IMG/VR virus record: IMGVR_UViG_3300021137_001035
Span: 1 to 26,027 of that record
Reading direction: 5' to 3' (one strand)
Source of the DNA: a virus
Length of the DNA stretch: 26,027 nucleotides
Below, piece after piece: positions 1-6,586 of this stretch. A program made the translations under genes and the position numbers. The notes beneath the pieces were generated by a model, which was not told the DNA's origin, did no database searches, and saw only the letters and a program-made list of their open reading frames with translations. Position 1 is the first letter of the stretch, and every line of letters begins with the position of its first letter.

Positions 1-99
1 TTTTGGTGCTTTGATGATTTGAGCGTGTTCACGGAAGATGCGAACACAATCCTCGCTTTCGTCAGCGTGCCAAGGGTCTCCGGTATAGGTTGTCGTCAT
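1..99 (-). CDS. Partial unknown protein, N-terminal part only
   Basis: The first 33 codons of a minus-strand gene that runs off the left edge. It begins MTTTYTGDPWHADESED and continues without a stop to base 1. Its ATG overlaps the TGA of the upstream gene (96-383) in a 4-nt ATGA junction, the same translational-coupling arrangement seen at the next two junctions upstream, which supports it as a real gene and fixes its start. The visible part is acidic and has no motif I recognise; the function is unknown. Confidence 0.6.
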   Translation of the reverse strand, partial: MTTTYTGDPWHADESEDCVRIFREHAQIIKAPK

Positions 100-383
100 C
101 TGTATGATTTCCCACACTTTTTGCAAAGTGGTTGCCCGGTTGACCCATCTACCCACTGTGATCCGTATCGACCAACAGAATAATCATGATCGCATTGCGG
201 GAATAGTTTCTTCCACCATCCATCTCTACCGGTCCGGGCATCTTGGGCGATGTCTTCACTGATAGCAATCTCATGCTCAACCCCATCAGCGTCCCAGATG
301 TTGAGGTAGAAGCCTTCTGAGGTTTCGTTGACTCGAACCTCGATGTTATGTCGTCTCTTTTTTTCGTCAGTCATCGATGTCAT
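96..383 (-). CDS. Small protein with C-terminal zinc-ribbon-like motif
   Basis: A 95-residue protein. The C-terminal third carries CDHDY near residue 64 and CKKCGKSYR at the end, so Cys/His residues are placed like a small zinc ribbon (C-x-H followed by CxxC). The N-terminal part is a short beta-rich stretch with no known family. It overlaps its upstream neighbour (380-760) by ATGA; a second in-frame ATG lies three codons further in (372-374), so the start could be there. It belongs to a run of coupled small genes ahead of RNA ligase. Zinc binding is inferred from residue spacing only, and no function can be given. Confidence 0.65.
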   Translation of the reverse strand: MTSMTDEKKRRHNIEVRVNETSEGFYLNIWDADGVEHEIAISEDIAQDARTGRDGWWKKLFPQCDHDYSVGRYGSQWVDGSTGQPLCKKCGKSYR

Positions 384-760
384 ACCTTGGCTATACTATT
401 CACGAACTTGTCAGTATCGTCAATCTCACCAGTCTCATAGTCATACAGCAGTTGCTGGTTGAGTTTGATCCAATCTAGGATTTGTCCCATAGTCTTAGTA
501 TCAATCCACTTGGCTACCTGATTGGGATCATAATCTAAACTGGGAATTTGAACAGTGAAGTTGTCACTGGGATCCATCTTATTGGGAATGTTTGACACCT
601 TGACTCGCAGTCCATGTTGCTTGGGCGCCAGTCCTACCCAGATCACAACCTTGGGGATGCCGTGGCGTATTTCCCCCACACGGGCCATCTCCAAGAGTTG
701 ATCGCATTGCCATTCCTCTTCGACCATGCGGATATATTGTTGCAGTTCCTCGATCATCAT
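380..760 (-). CDS. Unknown small phage protein
   Basis: A 126-residue protein beginning MMIEELQQYIRMVEEEWQCD, with an amphipathic helical N-terminus, a beta-rich centre (residues 30-75) and an acidic C-terminus. There are no catalytic motifs or membrane segments that I recognise. The start overlaps the stop of the zinc-ribbon gene at 757-1026 (ATGA), and its own stop overlaps the start of 96-383, so it sits in the middle of a translationally coupled chain downstream of RNA ligase 1. Frames on the other strand are open here too, but they lack ribosome sites and neighbours. Function unknown. Confidence 0.65.
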   Translation of the reverse strand: MMIEELQQYIRMVEEEWQCDQLLEMARVGEIRHGIPKVVIWVGLAPKQHGLRVKVSNIPNKMDPSDNFTVQIPSLDYDPNQVAKWIDTKTMGQILDWIKLNQQLLYDYETGEIDDTDKFVNSIAKV

Positions 761-1026
761 TCGTCTTCCAAATCATATCCCGACTCTTTGGCCCATCGTT
801 CTTCTTGCAGTCGGCGCAGCTTTTCGTGGTGGCGTTCAGACATCGCTTGATAAATCTCATTGGCACCAGCACCCCAATAATCGCATTCCAACCCACAGCT
901 ATGACAGATTTCCCGGCTGAGGGTTTCCCGGAAGTTTTCACTGTGACAGTTGGGACATCGTTTTTGTCCGCCACGCACCGGTTGTCCAGAGTCAACCCAA
1001 CCGTTTTGGATTCTAGGGTATGTCAT
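757..1026 (-). CDS. Zinc-ribbon protein (two CxxC pairs)
   Basis: An 89-residue protein with a central zinc ribbon: CPNC near residue 24 and CHSCGLEC near residue 41, followed by a charged helical tail (residues 50-89). The open frame extends 16 codons upstream, but the ATG at 1024-1026 is preferred because it forms a TGATG junction with the stop of RNA ligase 1, giving one-base overlap and coupled translation. Ribbons of this kind in phages occur in transcription or nucleic-acid-binding proteins, but the rest of this protein matches nothing I know. The zinc site is well supported; the role is unknown. Confidence 0.7.
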   Translation of the reverse strand: MTYPRIQNGWVDSGQPVRGGQKRCPNCHSENFRETLSREICHSCGLECDYWGAGANEIYQAMSERHHEKLRRLQEERWAKESGYDLEDE

Positions 1027-2243
1027 CACTCTGCCTCCACCGTCATGCCATAGTCCCACCGAGCACCGCCCCACAGCCCGCGAGCAGCGTCCGCCCGAGT
1101 CTGGGTGCCGATGTTCTTGGAAACCACGTCAACAACCGCGCGCCACCAATCAAAATCCGGATCATCCCACGCCTTGAACACACTTCCGCGAAGATGCGGG
1201 TCAAGGTGCGGAGCCTTTTCCATAGCAAACCTCTTGCGGTCATTACCATAGACAGACCGAATCATCTGATTCTCCACAGCCCATTCAGACGCAGTCCGAT
1301 TCAAACCAGCGTAGAACTTGGTCTCAAAATCCTCCAAGCGGCGACGGTCATCGTCGGATAACACCGGCTTGACATCGTCCAACTTCTCCGCCAAGATCAT
1401 CTCAATCACGCCGTTCTCCCGCATGATCGAGTCCTTGGCACGGTGCATGCTTACGTATGCGTCACCTTTTAACTTCAACATGTGGCCATCGTCAAAGCGG
1501 ATGATCCAGCCTTCCTGACCCTCAAGGTCACGAGTCTCAGACAATAGAGCCTCCATGTTGTCCACAGTGCCCGCATACTCCCGCACCAAGTCCAGATCGT
1601 AATCTTCCTGGCAATACCGTAGTGCATGCATACCGTAGTATACGCCAGTGCGGTTGTGTCGCACTGCCGTGAGCACAAGGCGGTCCTCAGGATAGTCGAT
1701 CACAATCTTCTGCTTGCGGCTGCACCATTCGAAGATAGGCGTCAATCCAGCGCCGATCATATCGCGGATGAACAGGTCATAGTTGGGATGATCAGCCAGC
1801 CACACCTCAGCCTGCATGCTGACATCCGTGATGCCCATCTTGGTGGACAAGCGATATGCATCACCAATTGGCAAGGGACGAATCATGGATCCATCCATTT
1901 TTTCCAATATAACATGCGGCTGAGTCAAGTCGATGCGGTGCGCCTGCGTCTCGTCAATCTGGTTGACATTGAAAAACTTATGAAACGGGCGCGAGATCAG
2001 CCGTCCTTCAAGATCGAAGCACACGCCACGACACTCGCGACGCAGTGCCTTGTTGCGGGTTGCAGTTTCGCGCATCTCGGCGCTGCCGCCAGTCGTATAT
2101 ACGGGTGGAAAAGCATCTGGAGTCATGACCAAGTAATTGACCACATAGCCCCAATCACGCTGAGCCACGATGAACTCCGGCGAACCAGCAATAGCAGCTC
2201 GAACTTCGTCCAAATGAGTGATATGTGGAAATTCATACTTCAC
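1026..2243 (-). CDS. rnlA: T4 Rnl1-type RNA ligase
   Basis: ATP-dependent RNA ligase of the T4 RNA ligase 1 family, which seals 3'-OH/5'-phosphate ends and in T4 repairs tRNA cut by host anticodon nuclease. Numbered from the chosen start, the nucleotidyltransferase motifs are all present: KMDG with the adenylated lysine at 115, ECRG at about 70 and the Rnl1-typical KFFN at 89-92, FEW at 171-173, EGW at 244-246 and KLK at 257-259. The C-terminal half also resembles T4 Rnl1 (DRKRFAME). The frame is open to a GTG at 2279, but the GTG at 2241-2243 has AAGGAG seven bases upstream, giving 405 residues, close to T4 Rnl1 (374). A 3'-phosphatase lies 2.7 kb away and fits the same repair pathway. Confidence 0.93.
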   Translation of the reverse strand: MKYEFPHITHLDEVRAAIAGSPEFIVAQRDWGYVVNYLVMTPDAFPPVYTTGGSAEMRETATRNKALRRECRGVCFDLEGRLISRPFHKFFNVNQIDETQAHRIDLTQPHVILEKMDGSMIRPLPIGDAYRLSTKMGITDVSMQAEVWLADHPNYDLFIRDMIGAGLTPIFEWCSRKQKIVIDYPEDRLVLTAVRHNRTGVYYGMHALRYCQEDYDLDLVREYAGTVDNMEALLSETRDLEGQEGWIIRFDDGHMLKLKGDAYVSMHRAKDSIMRENGVIEMILAEKLDDVKPVLSDDDRRRLEDFETKFYAGLNRTASEWAVENQMIRSVYGNDRKRFAMEKAPHLDPHLRGSVFKAWDDPDFDWWRAVVDVVSKNIGTQTRADAARGLWGGARWDYGMTVEAE

Positions 2244-2278
2244 GGCACAACTCCTTGTTACTTGGTTAGTGTAACACA

Positions 2279-2653
2279 CTAACAGTCAACGTCAACCTTT
2301 TTCACAACTGATTCTACATTCTCAATATCAAAACCTTCGTATTCGTAGTCTCGACGATCTCTCATCCACCGAGCAACTTGTGATCTGTACCATTCGTCAC
2401 TTTTGGTGCCCTTGCGCAGACTGGGGTTGTCTAGTTTCATCAGCAACTGTTTGATGGTTTCGGCATCTGATAGATGAGCGTTAGGGCGGAACATATCTGG
2501 GTGCCCATTGGGCTCGTCGCTATACCAGTAGCCTTCTAACAGTCTCTCACGTGCCACCTGCACTAAAATCGCGTGGTAATCGTCTTGGGAGTCAACCACA
2601 AAGTTGCGATATTCGTGTTTTTCCTTGAAGCGAATCAGTTTCGGGTAATTCAT
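2279..2653 (-). CDS. Unknown phage protein
   Basis: A 124-residue protein starting MNYPKLIRFKEKHEYRNF. It is rich in charged and aromatic residues (DEWYRSQVARWMRDRRDYE near residue 86), with no recognised domain, signal peptide or membrane segment. It is the first gene after a sigma70-type promoter (2683-2710), so it heads the leftward unit that continues into RNA ligase 1. The ribosome site is weak (AAGAG 8 nt upstream). It lies 35 bases upstream of the ligase start. Function unknown. Confidence 0.7.
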   Translation of the reverse strand: MNYPKLIRFKEKHEYRNFVVDSQDDYHAILVQVARERLLEGYWYSDEPNGHPDMFRPNAHLSDAETIKQLLMKLDNPSLRKGTKSDEWYRSQVARWMRDRRDYEYEGFDIENVESVVKKVDVDC

Positions 2654-2682
2654 CGGTTATCTCTTATGTTTTATAGCATCAT

Positions 2683-2710
2683 ATAGTAACATATAGTGCA
2701 CAATTGTCAA
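2683..2710 (-). promoter_or_regulatory. Sigma70-type promoter, TTGACA-N16-TACTAT
   Basis: On the minus strand a perfect -35 TTGACA (2705-2710) is followed 16 bases later by TACTAT (2683-2688), which fits 4 of 6 with the -10 consensus. It lies 30 bases upstream of the gene at 2279-2653 in a divergent intergenic region. Five more promoters of this form lie upstream of other leftward genes in the window. Confidence 0.6.
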
Positions 2711-2743
2711 GCATTTTTTAATAATACTACTGTAAGTGAACTA

Positions 2744-2764
2744 CTGCGCAGCAAGCTGTTGCAG
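2744..2764 (+). other. Small hairpin upstream of the amidohydrolase gene
   Basis: On the plus strand CTGC-gc-AGCA and TGTTGCAG can pair around a three-base loop (8 pairs including one G.U, with a 2-nt bulge). It lies 30 bases before the ATG at 2794. A TAAATA element (2781-2786) lies between it and the start codon. No ribosome site is visible before that ATG, so the hairpin or an almost leaderless transcript may matter for expression. This is speculative. Confidence 0.3.
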
Positions 2765-2793
2765 GCTTACGCGCAAAGACTAAATACAAGAAC

Positions 2794-3579
2794 ATGTGTA
2801 CTATAATTGCTAAAAAATTTCCAAACATAGGTTGGATAGGTGTAAAAAACCGAGATAGGCCGGCTGCCACTCACACAGAGCTATTACGTGATCAGGAAAA
2901 CAAATTTCAACGAGTCACGCTTATGGATGAAGACACTCGGTGGTCAGAAGGTATGAACTCTAATGGTGTTAGCATAATTAGTTCAAGTCTCAGCCCTGTT
3001 GTAAATGGATTGACCAAACATACTAGCAAAGATGGACATATAATACGAGATGCGCTTGCCCAGCCAACTGTAGATCGTGCCGTTGCGGTATGTAGGAAAC
3101 AAGGTATCGGCGGCTGTGTAATGGTTTTCGATGCTAAAAAATTAGTGCTTATAGAGGGTAAAACTGGTGATAATCGTCGCCAAGTCATACGAGAAATACA
3201 TGATACAGCAATAGCAAGAACAAATCACGGTGTGTGGATACCTAGCGCAGGATATCAACCATACAGTACTAATAAAATACTGCAAATGCGTAGAATAAGT
3301 TCTGTTGCTAGACTTAAAATTGCGCGCTATATACTTGATATTGCTAAAGAACCTACAGAATTAATGCCATTGTTAGCTAAACAATGGGTAAGCAATCCTC
3401 AAATTACCACCTTGCGAACTCCAATACCAGACATTGAAACTCGCACAACAGAACAATTAATGTTACAACCAAACAAAAAGCTTATACTTGTACGCAATAT
3501 TAACGGTGTATTAGAATTTGATCAACATGATGCTAATCCTGTAGGCAGCAAGGTTCTTGTTGGTATTGTTCAATCCTGA
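2794..3579 (+). CDS. Ntn-type linear amide C-N hydrolase (NRDE/C45-like)
   Basis: A 261-residue protein starting MCTIIAKKFPNIGW. Cys2 would become the N-terminal nucleophile after Met removal, as in Ntn hydrolases of the choloylglycine/C45/NRDE superfamily. Supporting motifs are KNRDR at 18-22 (compare NRDE), WSEGMNSNGVSI at 50-61 and a RTNHG motif near residue 142, typical of C45-like enzymes. Such enzymes cleave amide bonds in bile salts, acyl-homoserine lactones, penicillins or peptides; the substrate here cannot be told. No signal peptide. It is the only sizeable plus-strand gene in the window, flanked by non-coding DNA and lacking a clear ribosome site, so it is probably a separately regulated accessory gene. 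Confidence 0.75.
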   Translation: MCTIIAKKFPNIGWIGVKNRDRPAATHTELLRDQENKFQRVTLMDEDTRWSEGMNSNGVSIISSSLSPVVNGLTKHTSKDGHIIRDALAQPTVDRAVAVCRKQGIGGCVMVFDAKKLVLIEGKTGDNRRQVIREIHDTAIARTNHGVWIPSAGYQPYSTNKILQMRRISSVARLKIARYILDIAKEPTELMPLLAKQWVSNPQITTLRTPIPDIETRTTEQLMLQPNKKLILVRNINGVLEFDQHDANPVGSKVLVGIVQS

Positions 3580-3671
3580 CTGTAGTTTGGCAAAGATTTC
3601 AATGTAGTACCAGGTTCCAACAACACATCGTCAAATGAACGTGCATCTTTACATAATGCATAACTATTCAC
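3570..3671 (-). other. Protein-like open stretch in frame after a TAA stop
   Basis: Directly downstream of the TAA of the 3678-4724 gene, and in the same frame, the reading frame stays open for 35 more codons. It contains a GTG at 3669-3671 and reads NSYALCKDARSFDDVLLEPG and onwards to a TGA that overlaps the 3' end of the convergent plus-strand gene. The composition looks like real protein, but there is no ribosome site before the GTG. It may be a small gene, a readthrough extension, or the lost C-terminus of the 348-residue protein. Confidence 0.3.
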
Positions 3672-3677
3672 TATTGA

Positions 3678-4724
3678 TTACAAAACTTTCAGTACCATTG
3701 TATTTCGATTAAACTTTCCAGCAAGGTCCCAGTTTTTGCCGTTTACCTGACTTAGCAATACTTCTAAGCGGCGAACTGTGGTAGCTCGATTCCAATGAGG
3801 CAAATCTGTTTCAGGATTTCGAAGGGTTTTGCCTGTTGATTTTTTTTCGTCGTAGTTAGTTATTCTAGAACCATGCACACTTAGTCGTTTACCTGTTTCG
3901 GCAAAATACACTTCACAGTGACGCGTTTTGGTATTGTAAATTACAGCAGCTTCTGCACCAACTAAATTAGTTGGGTCAATACTGCTGATACCTAAGTCAA
4001 TGTCTTCGTCTTTGTAAGTGACTTTTGCAGCAGCTTTTTCACCCTTACGATCACTTTGCTCAAGTGTATTAGCAAGCCGACGTGCTTTAGCTCCTTTAGC
4101 ACCAGCTTTAACACTAGCTCGATTGTTTACCAATAGTCCAAGCGTATCGACCACTGTAGTTAACGGTTTCACCCAATCGGTAATGGAAGTATCTGTTTTA
4201 GCTTCGACTAAGGCATCTCGATAATGTTCAAGTAGCTGTCGTGCTACAATAGTTTTACCATGTGCTTTGTCGGAAACTATTTTTCGAACTGTAGCAGCTA
4301 GATCGCGCGCAGGCATTTTACCAAGTAATACTCTAGTTTTAGCATTATCGATATGACTATAGCAGTCAACATATGCCAGCACAGATTTACCATGCGATGA
4401 CAATGCAATTGATTCCCAAGAAAAATCAATCTCCTTAGACAGTTTGTTTTTATATTCTGTTAACATTTTTGGTATTCTCTCAACACTAGACTCTTTAAGT
4501 CTTGCGCCTCGATTAAGGCAGTATGCAATCTTACCTTCAACACCAATATGCCCGGGTGTAATCAGTTCTGCAATATCTGCCATGCCAATTAGGTTGGCAT
4601 ACTTAACTAGCTCGTTTTTTAAAACAGCAGTATCAATTTCATAATGGATATAATTAAGAGCGTTTCCGTATTGTTCGTCAAAGCCCGATGTTGTACAATC
4701 AAGCTTGGCTATTTCAGCATCCAT
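3678..4724 (-). CDS. Unknown 348-residue phage protein
   Basis: The protein begins MDAEIAKLDCTTSGFDEQYG. Residues 1-200 look largely alpha-helical; residues 205-240 are a Lys/Ala-rich basic linker (VKAGAKGAKARR), which suggests nucleic-acid contact; and residues 250-348 look beta-rich with SVHGSRITNYDEKKSTGK. No signal or membrane segment. The start is well supported, with AGGAG eight bases upstream of the ATG and a TTGACA-N16-TAATAT promoter at 4755-4782, so it is transcribed alone as a single gene. Its stop is followed in frame by a 35-codon open stretch. I do not recognise the family. Confidence 0.75.
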   Translation of the reverse strand: MDAEIAKLDCTTSGFDEQYGNALNYIHYEIDTAVLKNELVKYANLIGMADIAELITPGHIGVEGKIAYCLNRGARLKESSVERIPKMLTEYKNKLSKEIDFSWESIALSSHGKSVLAYVDCYSHIDNAKTRVLLGKMPARDLAATVRKIVSDKAHGKTIVARQLLEHYRDALVEAKTDTSITDWVKPLTTVVDTLGLLVNNRASVKAGAKGAKARRLANTLEQSDRKGEKAAAKVTYKDEDIDLGISSIDPTNLVGAEAAVIYNTKTRHCEVYFAETGKRLSVHGSRITNYDEKKSTGKTLRNPETDLPHWNRATTVRRLEVLLSQVNGKNWDLAGKFNRNTMVLKVL

Positions 4725-4754
4725 TTAGATAGCTCCTACAGTTTTCATAGTTGT

Positions 4755-4782
4755 ATATTAGCATAAACTAACAAGTTGTCAA
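4755..4782 (-). promoter_or_regulatory. Sigma70-type promoter, TTGACA-N16-TAATAT
   Basis: Minus-strand TTGACA (4777-4782) and TAATAT (4755-4760) separated by 16 bases, about 30 bases upstream of the ATG of the 348-residue gene. The AGGAG ribosome site lies between promoter and start. It closely resembles the promoter at 5426-5454 that drives the phosphatase gene. Confidence 0.7.
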
Positions 4783-4887
4783 CAATATTTTGTCGTCTCC
4801 ACGGATGTAACAACGTAGATAGTGTGCACCGCAAAAACTTTAATTTTTAAACGATGTTAATCTAAAGTATAGATCATTAGTTGGATA

Positions 4888-4930
4888 GAAAAAGCGGAGG
4901 TAATTTCAATTTACGCTAAATTACCTCCAC
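4888..4930 (-). terminator. Rho-independent terminator after the 3'-phosphatase gene
   Basis: A perfect 11-bp stem (GGAGGTAATTT at 4896-4906, AAATTACCTCC at 4918-4928) with an 11-base loop. On the minus strand it is followed by GCTTTTTC, a five-T run. It begins just downstream of the stop codon at 4938 and upstream of the next promoter (4755-4782), so it insulates the phosphatase transcript from the 348-residue gene. Confidence 0.85.
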
Positions 4931-4937
4931 TAGATAT

Positions 4938-5396
4938 CTAGAAATTTCCAGGGGCAACCTGGAGAACCCTAAGTCCTCTGCTTCTAAACATGTCTACAAC
5001 CTGTTGACGGTCATCTACAACAATAGTAGGCGCATAACCGTCTGCATGCATTTGATCAAGGATTTCGCTTTTAATTACGTTATCTTGACGATAGTCTTGT
5101 TCGGGTCGCATGTAAAGTCGTTCATATAGGTCACCTACACCGGCTACATCTCGTAGCCAAGTTTCAGTTACCATACGATCTTCCTCGCCGCGGCCGCTTG
5201 CGATTAGAATAGTGCAACCAGCTGCATGCATTGTCTTAAGCAGCCAGATAATGTCGTGGTTGGGAAGATCGTTAGGCATTCCTCTACGAAACGCCATCCA
5301 ATTCTTAGGCTTGCTAGCTACAAAATGGCGGCGGTGCGAAATCTCTGCCAGTGTACCATCGATGTCAAAGATTGAACAGGTAGGTGTATTCCACAT
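4938..5396 (-). CDS. Polynucleotide 3'-phosphatase, HAD family (T4 PseT C-terminal domain-like)
   Basis: A 152-residue HAD phosphatase. Motif I FDIDGTLA is at 10-17 (Asp11 nucleophile, Asp13 acid/base), motif II SGR at 67-69, a lysine near 109, and motif IV VVDDRQQVVDMFRSRG at 126-141. The motif IV region and the ending QVAPGNF closely resemble the C-terminal phosphatase half of T4 polynucleotide kinase/phosphatase, which removes 3'-phosphates before RNA ligase acts. The N-terminal P-loop kinase half of T4 PseT is absent; the length equals the phosphatase domain alone. It has its own promoter (5426-5454) and terminator (4888-4930). GAGGG lies eight bases upstream of the ATG. It probably works with the RNA ligase at 1026-2243. 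Confidence 0.88.
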   Translation of the reverse strand: MWNTPTCSIFDIDGTLAEISHRRHFVASKPKNWMAFRRGMPNDLPNHDIIWLLKTMHAAGCTILIASGRGEEDRMVTETWLRDVAGVGDLYERLYMRPEQDYRQDNVIKSEILDQMHADGYAPTIVVDDRQQVVDMFRSRGLRVLQVAPGNF

Positions 5397-5425
5397 TATA
5401 TAACCCTCTTTTTCACTATGTTATC

Positions 5426-5454
5426 ATATTAGCATGGTATCAAAAGACTGTCAA
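5426..5454 (-). promoter_or_regulatory. Sigma70-type promoter, TTGACA-N17-TAATAT
   Basis: Minus-strand TTGACA (5449-5454) with TAATAT (5426-5431) at the ideal 17-base spacing, about 30 bases upstream of the 3'-phosphatase start. One of the strongest sigma70-type promoters seen in the window. Confidence 0.8.
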
Positions 5455-5458
5455 GTGT

Positions 5459-5466
5459 TATAAATA
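5459..5466 (+). promoter_or_regulatory. TATAAATA element, T4-late-promoter-like
   Basis: An exact match to the T4 late -10 octamer TATAAATA on the plus strand. Transcription would start near 5472, eight bases before a GGAGG ribosome site (5480-5484) that serves a GTG at 5493. It faces into the 3' end of pstS. AT-rich DNA can give such octamers by chance, so the case rests on the spacing to the ribosome site and small open frame. Confidence 0.35.
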
Positions 5467-5489
5467 TGAATGGGTCTTTGGAGGCACCT

Positions 5490-5571
5490 CAAGTGACACA
5501 CTGCAGATCCGTGAAGGTAAGTTATATTTTCAAAACTCCTTCACTTACACAAAATAACACGTCACAGCTTG
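5490..5571. other. Structured intergenic element 3' of pstS
   Basis: The region holds nested complementary segments: CAAGTGAC (5490-5497) pairs with GTCA-cag-CTTG (5561-5571), and GTGAAGG (5511-5517) pairs with CCTTCAC (5538-5544). A further pair, GTAAGT (5517-5522) with ACTTAC (5543-5548), is ordered so that it would form a pseudoknot or an alternative stem. On the minus strand it would be the 3' untranslated region of pstS; there is no T-run, so it is not a standard terminator. A stabilising 3' structure or a small RNA are possible. Confidence 0.35.
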
Positions 5572-5585
5572 TAGTCAACCATTGA
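5493..5585 (+). CDS. Possible 30-residue peptide antisense to the pstS 3' end
   Basis: A plus-strand frame beginning GTG ACA CAC and reading MTHCRSVKVSYIFKTP and on for 30 residues to TGA at 5583-5585. GGAGG lies eight bases before the GTG, and an exact TATAAATA lies 26 bases before the GTG. The last 11 bases overlap the pstS coding region in antisense. The peptide matches nothing known to me. The expression signals are better than the protein evidence, so it is a candidate only. Confidence 0.3.
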   Translation: MTHCRSVKVSYIFKTPSLTQNNTSQLVVNH

Positions 5586-6573
5586 TTTCGGATAACACTT
5601 GTCTCTGCACAGACTCAGGTAGAGGCACGTAGTCCATGTCCAGAGCCAGCTTGCTGCCATGTGCATAAACCCAGGCGATCCAGTTAGCAACCAATTTAGA
5701 CTGAGCAGGGTTCTGTGCATCCCGGGGCAGCAGCAGGTATGTGGCGCTCACAATGGGCCAGCTTGCTGAGCCAGGCTGGTTGATAATGTCCACTGACCAG
5801 TTCTTGGCGTGAGCCCAGTCGGCATTCTGTGCAGCAGCCTGGAAACTTGCTGCGGTAGGGGACACCCACTTGTGGTCTGCATTTTGCAACTGAGTTGTAA
5901 TGAGATGGTTGCTGCTGGCGTAGACACTTTCCACATATCCAATGCCGCCGCGAACCTGCTTGACTGTGGCACTAACGCCATCGTTGCCCTTGGCACCGTT
6001 ACCGGTGGGCCATTTTACGCTGGTGCTGGCTCCCACGGTCTTGGCCCAGTCAGTGCTTACCTTGCTGAGATAGCTGGTCCACACGTAAGTGGTGCCACTT
6101 CCATCGGCACGATACACAGGCGCAATGGCCAGCATAGGCAGAACTTTATCGGGATTTAGAACCTGGATGGCTGGGTTATTCCAATTGCGAATCTTGCCGC
6201 TGTAGATGTCAGCCAACACTGCACCCGTGAGCCTCACTTGGTTGGTTTCCACTCCGGGTATGTTGACAATCACAACCACCGCACCCATAACGGTAGGCAC
6301 TTGACTGAGATGATTTTCTACCAACTTGTCAGCTGACACCGGTGCATCACTTGCACCAAAGTCTACTGTGCGGTTGAAAATTTGATTTTGTCCGCCGCCG
6401 CTGCCAATAGCTTGGTAGTTGAGCTCTATGTTGATAGCTGTTTTGGTAGCTTCACCCCACTTGGCGTAAAGTGGGGCTGGAAAAGTTGCACCTGCCCCGT
6501 TAATTTGTTGTGCCGATGCAGCAGTCGACATCAGCAACAACGCAGTTGCTAATACAATATTAGATATTTTCAT
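5575..6573 (-). CDS. pstS: Phosphate-binding periplasmic protein PstS
   Basis: High-affinity phosphate-binding protein of the PstSCAB transporter. Residues 1-21 form a Sec signal peptide (hydrophobic LATALLLMSTAASA, cleavage before QQ), and the mature protein starts with the family signature INGAGATFPAPLYAKW. Phosphate-contacting segments are visible: GATF near 27, IGSGGGQNQIF near 56, DFGASDAP at 71-78 and RADGSGTTYVW near 155. The length of 332 is normal and the gene appears intact. AAGGAG lies six bases upstream of the ATG. No pstC, pstA or pstB accompany it, so the product should feed the host transporter during infection, as proposed for cyanophage pstS. The gene is visibly more GC-rich than the flanks at 2.7-5.5 kb, suggesting recent acquisition from a proteobacterial host. 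Confidence 0.93.
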   Translation of the reverse strand: MKISNIVLATALLLMSTAASAQQINGAGATFPAPLYAKWGEATKTAINIELNYQAIGSGGGQNQIFNRTVDFGASDAPVSADKLVENHLSQVPTVMGAVVVIVNIPGVETNQVRLTGAVLADIYSGKIRNWNNPAIQVLNPDKVLPMLAIAPVYRADGSGTTYVWTSYLSKVSTDWAKTVGASTSVKWPTGNGAKGNDGVSATVKQVRGGIGYVESVYASSNHLITTQLQNADHKWVSPTAASFQAAAQNADWAHAKNWSVDIINQPGSASWPIVSATYLLLPRDAQNPAQSKLVANWIAWVYAHGSKLALDMDYVPLPESVQRQVLSEING

Positions 6574-6586
6574 AAATTCTCCTTGT

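Noticed and set aside
579-995. A 138-codon minus-strand frame overlapping two small genes
   Set aside because: It lies across the 380-760 and 757-1026 genes in another frame, has no ribosome site and is unlike protein in composition; the two small genes have coupled ATGA/TGATG junctions.
1626-2282. A 218-codon plus-strand frame opposite RNA ligase
   Set aside because: It is antisense to a clear Rnl1 gene with all catalytic motifs; long antisense frames are expected in this GC-richer region.
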